Assembly (NCBI GenBank): GCA_030998015.1
Contig: JARWMV010000123.1
Coordinates: forward strand, 1-42,310
Direction: 5' to 3'
Source of the DNA: Ceratorhiza oryzae-sativae
Taxonomy: Eukaryota > Basidiomycota > Agaricomycetes > Cantharellales > Ceratobasidiaceae
Length of the DNA: 42,310 bases
The notes under the pieces: model-generated
Seen by the model: the letters and a program-made list of their open reading frames with translations, nothing else
Databases searched by the model: none
Told to the model about the DNA's origin: nothing
Program-made: the position numbers and the translations under genes
Shown here: in pieces, positions 38,405 to 42,310 of the stretch
How positions within the stretch are numbered: the first letter of the stretch is position 1
How the letters are laid out: each line of letters opens with the position of its first letter

Positions 38405-38740
38405 CCCGCGGCAGTACCCTGTCGTCAGCATGTACTAGTACATGCTGCTAGGGTTAGGTCATTTAGCGGGGTTTTACCCCGGGCCGGCGTCTGATTCCGA
38501 GGTACCCTGGAACTTAAAGTTCCAGGGTACCTCGCAATACCTCGCCGAGAATCGATGATTTGCGAAGGCAAATCTACATCGATTCTCGAGGGTGTAAAAC
38601 AGTACCGGCCGGTCAACTATGTTGACACGAGACGGTAAAACAGTGTTTTGCGGGCAGCCGCATAGCGCGCTGCAAGCATGACTGGATGCCGCGGATCCGC
38701 CGATTACGATCGTGCTAGCACGATCCTCCATCGGCGGGTT
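38405..38740. repeat. repeat cluster (K, B arm, I, unique palindromes)
   Basis: GTCAGCATGTACTAGTACATGCTGC (K), GGCGTCTGATTCC with the GGTACCC arm and I hairpin (38484-38592), CCGGCCGGTCAACTATG to GCAAGCATGACTGG, and GATCGTGCTAGCACGATC. The 38611-38690 part is inverted at 39985-40066. Confidence 0.78.
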
Positions 38741-38823
38741 GTAAAGTATATCTTTGTGATCTAAGTGTTCTCATTTGATTTCGGATTCTATCTAATGATT
38801 TAAAATCTCCTTTATGCTTATGA

Positions 38824-39032
38824 CCCGTGCACGCCTGCGAACGCCTTGGCTTGCCAAGGCGGCCCTGGCGTGCGCGCGGCTCGCCGCGAACGCGGCCTCG
38901 TTAACAATGCCCACGGGTCGTTGACCCTCCGCTTTATTACCCCTGCCAAGACGTGCGCTAAAGCGCAGTTCTCTAGGCAGGGCGGCTGAAATCTTGGGTT
39001 ACACCTAAGATTTTAGCCGATAGAGCGGGGGC
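38824..39032 (-). repeat. family B short form (M5)
   Basis: Inverse of 2121-2329; ATGA at the left (38820-38823) and TATGA near the right end (39037-39041). Confidence 0.9.
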
Positions 39033-39109
39033 ATTATATGATCTAGCCCAGATTCTGTATTCTACAGCAGGCAAAGAACAATAACAAGTTAAAATCCTCG
39101 CCTATACAG

Positions 39110-39880
39110 ATTCCCTCCGGGGCATTGGCTCGGGCCTTAACTCGATCTTTAAGTCAATTAAAAGCTTCGCAGGCTTCGCCCGTGGGGGGAGGGGGTGTAT
39201 TCCAAACCTTCTGTTGTCAAATGATCATTATTTTTAATCCCTGCCTGGGCAACTGCGCTTTAGCGCACGTCTTGGCAGGGGTAAGATTCAAATACTTTAC
39301 AAAAATCTAAAAAATCTAAATTTTTATTTCCCTTTAAAGGAAAATCAGTAAACAATGGTAAAATTTTAGATTCTATATCTGAGATTTTAGTAATCACTAT
39401 ATCAACAGCAGATCTACCTACAATTTCTATTAAATTTCCACAGTCCAATAATTTTAATAAATTATTCATCAATCCTAAATCTCGAGAATGTTGAGTAATC
39501 TGAAATTTCATTTTAACTTGATACCCGACTTTATGCGTTTTAGAATTTATTATATCGATAAAAAAACAAGACTCTCCTTCACTAAATCCAATAACCCATT
39601 GAATATCAGGTATTTCCTGATTATTTACTTCTGGTCTTAACACTGGAACAATATCGGGAAATGATTCTTTTAAAGATGTAGTTAAACCAAAATTCATTGA
39701 AGATCTAATTGCAACTATTTTTCTTAAACCCTCGGGAGTAAGATGTTCAGATTTATTCATTAATTCTACTACCAATTTAAAAAGAAGAAAATCAGCTCTT
39801 TTTTGTGTAATTAAAGGATATTTTTCGAAATGAGGAATAATAAAATTATTTAATTCTTTAATGGAACTGACAGTATAACT
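39110..39880 (-). pseudogene. LAGLIDADG (I-OnuI-like) endonuclease, second part
   Basis: IIPHFEKYPLITQKRADFLL, NKSEHLTPEGLRKIVAIRSS, MNFGLTTSLKESFPDIVPVL (linker), IQWVIGFSEGESCFFIDI (second motif), FQITQHSRDLGLMNNLL, GNKNLDFLDFCKVFES, C hairpin (39239-39281), KNNDHLTTEGLE. The first motif lies beyond the repeat cluster at 39882-40080 and is not seen. Belongs to intron i0. Confidence 0.78.
39239..39281. repeat. family C hairpin
   Basis: CCCTGCCTGGGC...GGCAGGG between VFES and IKNND of the endonuclease. Confidence 0.85.
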
Positions 39881-39881
39881 A

Positions 39882-40080
39882 GCCCGCCGGCGGAGGATCG
39901 TGCTAGCACGATCGTATGCCCCTCAAACAATGCAGCGTAGCTGCACATGTTTGGGGGGCAGGAGCCGGCGGTTCCGCGGCCTCCAGTCATGCTTGCAGCG
40001 CGCTATGCGGCTGCCCGGCAACACTGTTTTACCGTCTCGTGTCAACATAGTTGACCGGCCGGTAAAACAAATATGACCTT
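39882..40080. repeat. repeat cluster (GC palindromes and D)
   Basis: GATCGTGCTAGCACGATC, a D hairpin (39916-39961), GCCGGCGG arms and an inverted copy of 38611-38690 (39985-40066). Confidence 0.78.
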
Positions 40081-40369
40081 ATGGCCGCGGGGTATATCAT
40101 ATTATGGAGATATAAACATTGTTTAAATTCATAATATAATCACATCCTCTATAGGTGCAAAACAGTGCTCCGCCTGCGAGGATCACAATCTTTGATTTAC
40201 ACTGGCGGACTGCCTTACACTATAAGACGAAACCTAGGGCCATTTTTAAAAAATGGGTTAGCTAGACTTTTTTATTAATTTAGTCATTATTTTATGTATT
40301 TTGTCAACTTTTGCCCTATTGGTATTTCTATGATAATAAGCCTTAGACCATAGTTTAAATTGAAGTGAT

Positions 40370-40428
40370 TTCCAAAAACACCCCCAAACATGTGCAGCTA
40401 CGCTGCATTGTTTGGGGGTGGTTTTGGC
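40370..40428. repeat. D hairpin (long-stem form)
   Basis: CCAAAAACACCCCC...GGTGGTTTTGG; deleting it with one TTGG joins RAW to KSLQF. Confidence 0.88.
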
Positions 40429-41248
40429 CAAGCCCGTAGGGCCATACCTCTCATAGTATTATGGAAATATTTTATTAAATTTTCGATAGCTCTAGAGTTA
40501 GTAGTTGAAAGAGAAAAATAGCCTGCTTTTTTAGACTGAACTTGTGTACTAATACCCAATAACCGCCGGATGGAACTTAAAACAATCTCATCCAGTTTTG
40601 GGGTTATTTCAAAAGCATGTACTAATCTTGTAGGACTTTTTGCTACTAAATAGAAACTACCTTCAGCTTCAGTGAAACCTATTAACCAAGCTTTACTCAT
40701 AACAAGTGAAGCTGATGCATGATCAGAAACCTTATTATCTATAGTAGACCAAATAGGTGAAACATATTCGGCTGGTAATTTACTATTAACAATATTCGTC
40801 ATAAAAATATCTTTGTCTGATTTGCTTAAGCTAGGATCAGTTAATATGGCATAAGCTTCTTTAAATTTTAAGTAATAGAACTGTTTAGAAGTAAGAAGAG
40901 GATATTTATCAAAAATAGGGAATACAACAGATTCTAAGACTTTCCGATCTCGAATTCTGAAATGTGCCATGTTGCCATCTTTTTCGACAAATATTGATCC
41001 CACACCTAACTGGGTTTTAACAAAGTGTAATAACCTTAAATTGTAAGTGCTTTGACCTAATTTGAACTCTAAAGCCCAAGTATCGTTTTGTATGGCAATA
41101 CTGAACGTTCCATCTCCGTCAGTAAATCCTACCAACCATTGTGAAAATATTTCTTTATTTTCTAAAAAAGTTGTTTTATTTACTCTCAAAGAAGATATTT
41201 TATCTTTTGTATGCGGAGAGGACTGAGATTTGGAAAAAGGCGCAATAG

Positions 41249-41326
41249 ACCCCCAATGCGTTGCAGCGTATTGGGGGGCTATTGCCCCCCCAAACAATGC
41301 AGCGTAGCTGCATTTGTTTGGGGGGT
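41249..41326. repeat. F/D double hairpin with CAATAG duplication
   Basis: CAATAG at 41243-41248 and 41327-41332, exact CTATTG in the middle; nearly identical to 29287-29364. Confidence 0.9.
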
Positions 41327-41571
41327 CAATAGTTGGACTATTTTCTGTAGCGGATAAAGGGTAGAGATCAGAGGTTCAGACAGATAAGGGGAGTTTTAAG
41401 TTTAATCTTATGAGGTCAGGCTCCAATCCTATTTTTGATAACATAATTGGAGGCATAATTTTTCTTAGTAGTTCTTGTAATACAGGCATTGACTTAGTTG
41501 AAATTCTAATAACGTAACCAGATTTTTGTCTAATAATGGTACATTTTAAATTAAACTTATCATTTAATACT

Positions 41572-41607
41572 CCGCTCCCTGGATCTCTAGAGATCCAGGA
41601 GGCGGAC
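41572..41607. repeat. palindrome with GGATCTCTAGAGATCC
   Basis: CCGCTCCCTGGATCTC/GAGATCCAGGAGGCGG inside the endonuclease between LLV and VLN. A second copy ends the window (42276-42310). Confidence 0.8.
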
Positions 41608-41709
41608 TAAAAGATTTACTTCTTCTAATGTAAAAGAATTTGTTGCAATAAATGTACACTTATTATCAAACCAGCCGTCGTCACAAATCCAATAGGCTAA
41701 TGACAAAGG

Positions 41710-41815
41710 CCTCCCAATGCGTTACCAAGCCTGTAAGGCACGCCCTACGGGCCAACGTATTGGGAGAGCCTTTACCCCCCAAACAATGCAGCATAGCTGC
41801 ATCAGTTTGGGGGGT
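41710..41815. repeat. F/D double hairpin with CAAAGG duplication
   Basis: CAAAGG at 41704-41709 and 41816-41821; CCTTTA between the hairpins. Deletion restores KLMTPLSLAYWICDD. Confidence 0.92.
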
Positions 41816-42275
41816 CAAAGGTGTCATAAGTTTTTCTATTGTTAATGGCACTATTTTTTCGCCTAAAGGATAAAAAAGTTCCAATAACTCATTAAAACAT
41901 GGTAGTGAATACGTAGAAAAATATATTCGAGTATAAACTCTATCTGTTCGTTTATCTAAAGGTAGCTTAGATATTTTTGGCACCGCAGAACAATAATCCT
42001 TAAACAAATCATATAAATGGTAAATATATTCACTATGACAAGTTCCTTGTGAAAAAGTCAAAAATGCATTTGCACCACCATTTGTTTTCCTAATATAAAG
42101 GTCTCCCAGAATCAGCCCAATGGCTATCTCTTTTAATTCTTTTGAAAGACTAAATTGAGCTCTCTCCGATTTAGTTAACCGGTTTTTTGATTTATCCTCA
42201 TCAGGTGTAATAGGCAATGCAAAAGAAAGCAACACAAAAATTGCACCACCGGGACCAAGACTTTCCCCGGCTGCA

Positions 42276-42310
42276 AAGTCCGCCTCCTGGATCTCTAGAG
42301 ATCCAGGGAG
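42276..42310. repeat. palindrome at the window edge
   Basis: CCGCCTCCTGGATCTC/GAGATCCAGGGAG, same as 41572-41607 in the other arm order, cut by the window end. Confidence 0.7.

Larger units (their letters stand above)
40265..41390 (-). pseudogene. LAGLIDADG endonuclease (two-motif) fused in frame behind another endonuclease
   Basis: PLSVWTSDLYPLSATENSPT (with TGA as Trp), F/D insertion 41249-41326, IAPFSKSQSSPHTKDK, FSQWLVGFTDGDGTFSIAI (first motif), IFDKYPLLTSKQFYYLKF, SKAWLIGFTEAEGSFYLVAK (second motif), KYFHNTMRGMALRAW, D insertion (40370-40428), KSLQFKLWSKAYYHRNTNRA, MTKLIKKS-stop. Deleting both insertions with one copy of CAATAG and TTGG restores one frame, also continuous upstream with KIGLEPDLIRLNLKL, the tail of the gene at 41391-42235. 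Likely resident enzyme of i0. Confidence 0.82.
41391..42235 (-). pseudogene. LAGLIDADG endonuclease (single-chain LGD type), broken by two insertions
   Basis: LLSFALPITPDEDKSKN, RLTKSERAQFSLSKELKEI, AIGLILGDLYIRKTNGGANA (first motif), FSQGTCHSEYIYHLYDLF, VYTRIYFSTYSLPCFNELL, IEKLMTP, F/D insertion 41710-41815, LSLAYWICDDGWFDNK (second motif), NSFTLEEVNLLV, palindrome 41572-41607, VLNDKFNLKC, GYVIRISTKSMPVLQELL, PPIMLSKIGL. There is no stop after KIGL: the frame continues into 40265-41390. The 5' end (AGESLGPGGAIF upstream) runs to the window edge and its host exon is unknown. Confidence 0.82.

Overview
The window is a piece of an intron-rich, repeat-rich mitochondrial genome of a filamentous fungus, probably an ascomycete. 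The evidence is cox1 split into at least nine exons by group I introns and one group II intron, nad4L, the end of an rps3-like gene carrying a group I intron, many LAGLIDADG endonuclease genes of the fungal intron type, one GIY-YIG/NUMOD1 gene, and an AT-rich background studded with GC-rich palindromes. TGA is read as Trp in some endonuclease frames (code 4 type). No species is claimed.

Layout. Bases 1-2120 (+ strand): 3' part of an rps3 exon, a group IC2-like intron core and a LAGLIDADG gene broken by four repeat insertions; its 3' end and the rps3 3' exon are not seen. Bases 2330-5534 (- strand): nad4L followed by two tandem, related, repeat-broken LAGLIDADG genes with a group I core between them. 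Bases 5535-14140: no conserved protein gene; a tRNA-Asp-like sequence, dense nested palindromes and endonuclease fragments. Bases 14130-14580: an endonuclease whose N-terminus imitates the last cox1 exon. Bases 15245 to beyond 42310 (- strand): cox1, more than 27 kb long, whose 5' exons lie outside the window. Its introns carry a resident endonuclease and often one or two extra endonuclease modules.

Two layers of mobile DNA are superposed. The first is homing endonuclease genes, several of which behave as free modules: they carry N-termini resembling the 5' ends of host genes (cox1, probably nad2), seven follow a shared ATAAAAGAGA leader, and some sit inside other endonuclease genes. The second is GC-rich palindromic repeats: family A (29 copies, 172 or 222 bp, two cloverleaf-like domains), family B (15 copies, TCAT-type target duplication), F/D double hairpins (CAANNG duplication with an inverted copy of the target in the middle), and smaller hairpins (C, D, E, J, K) nested in one another. 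In this window they interrupt endonuclease genes and non-coding DNA but none of the recognised cox1, nad4L or rps3 exons.

All exon boundaries, ancestral joins and folds were worked out by eye. cox1 boundaries are well supported because each junction restores the codon phase and the conserved protein, and every group I junction has U at the 5' exon end and G at the intron end.
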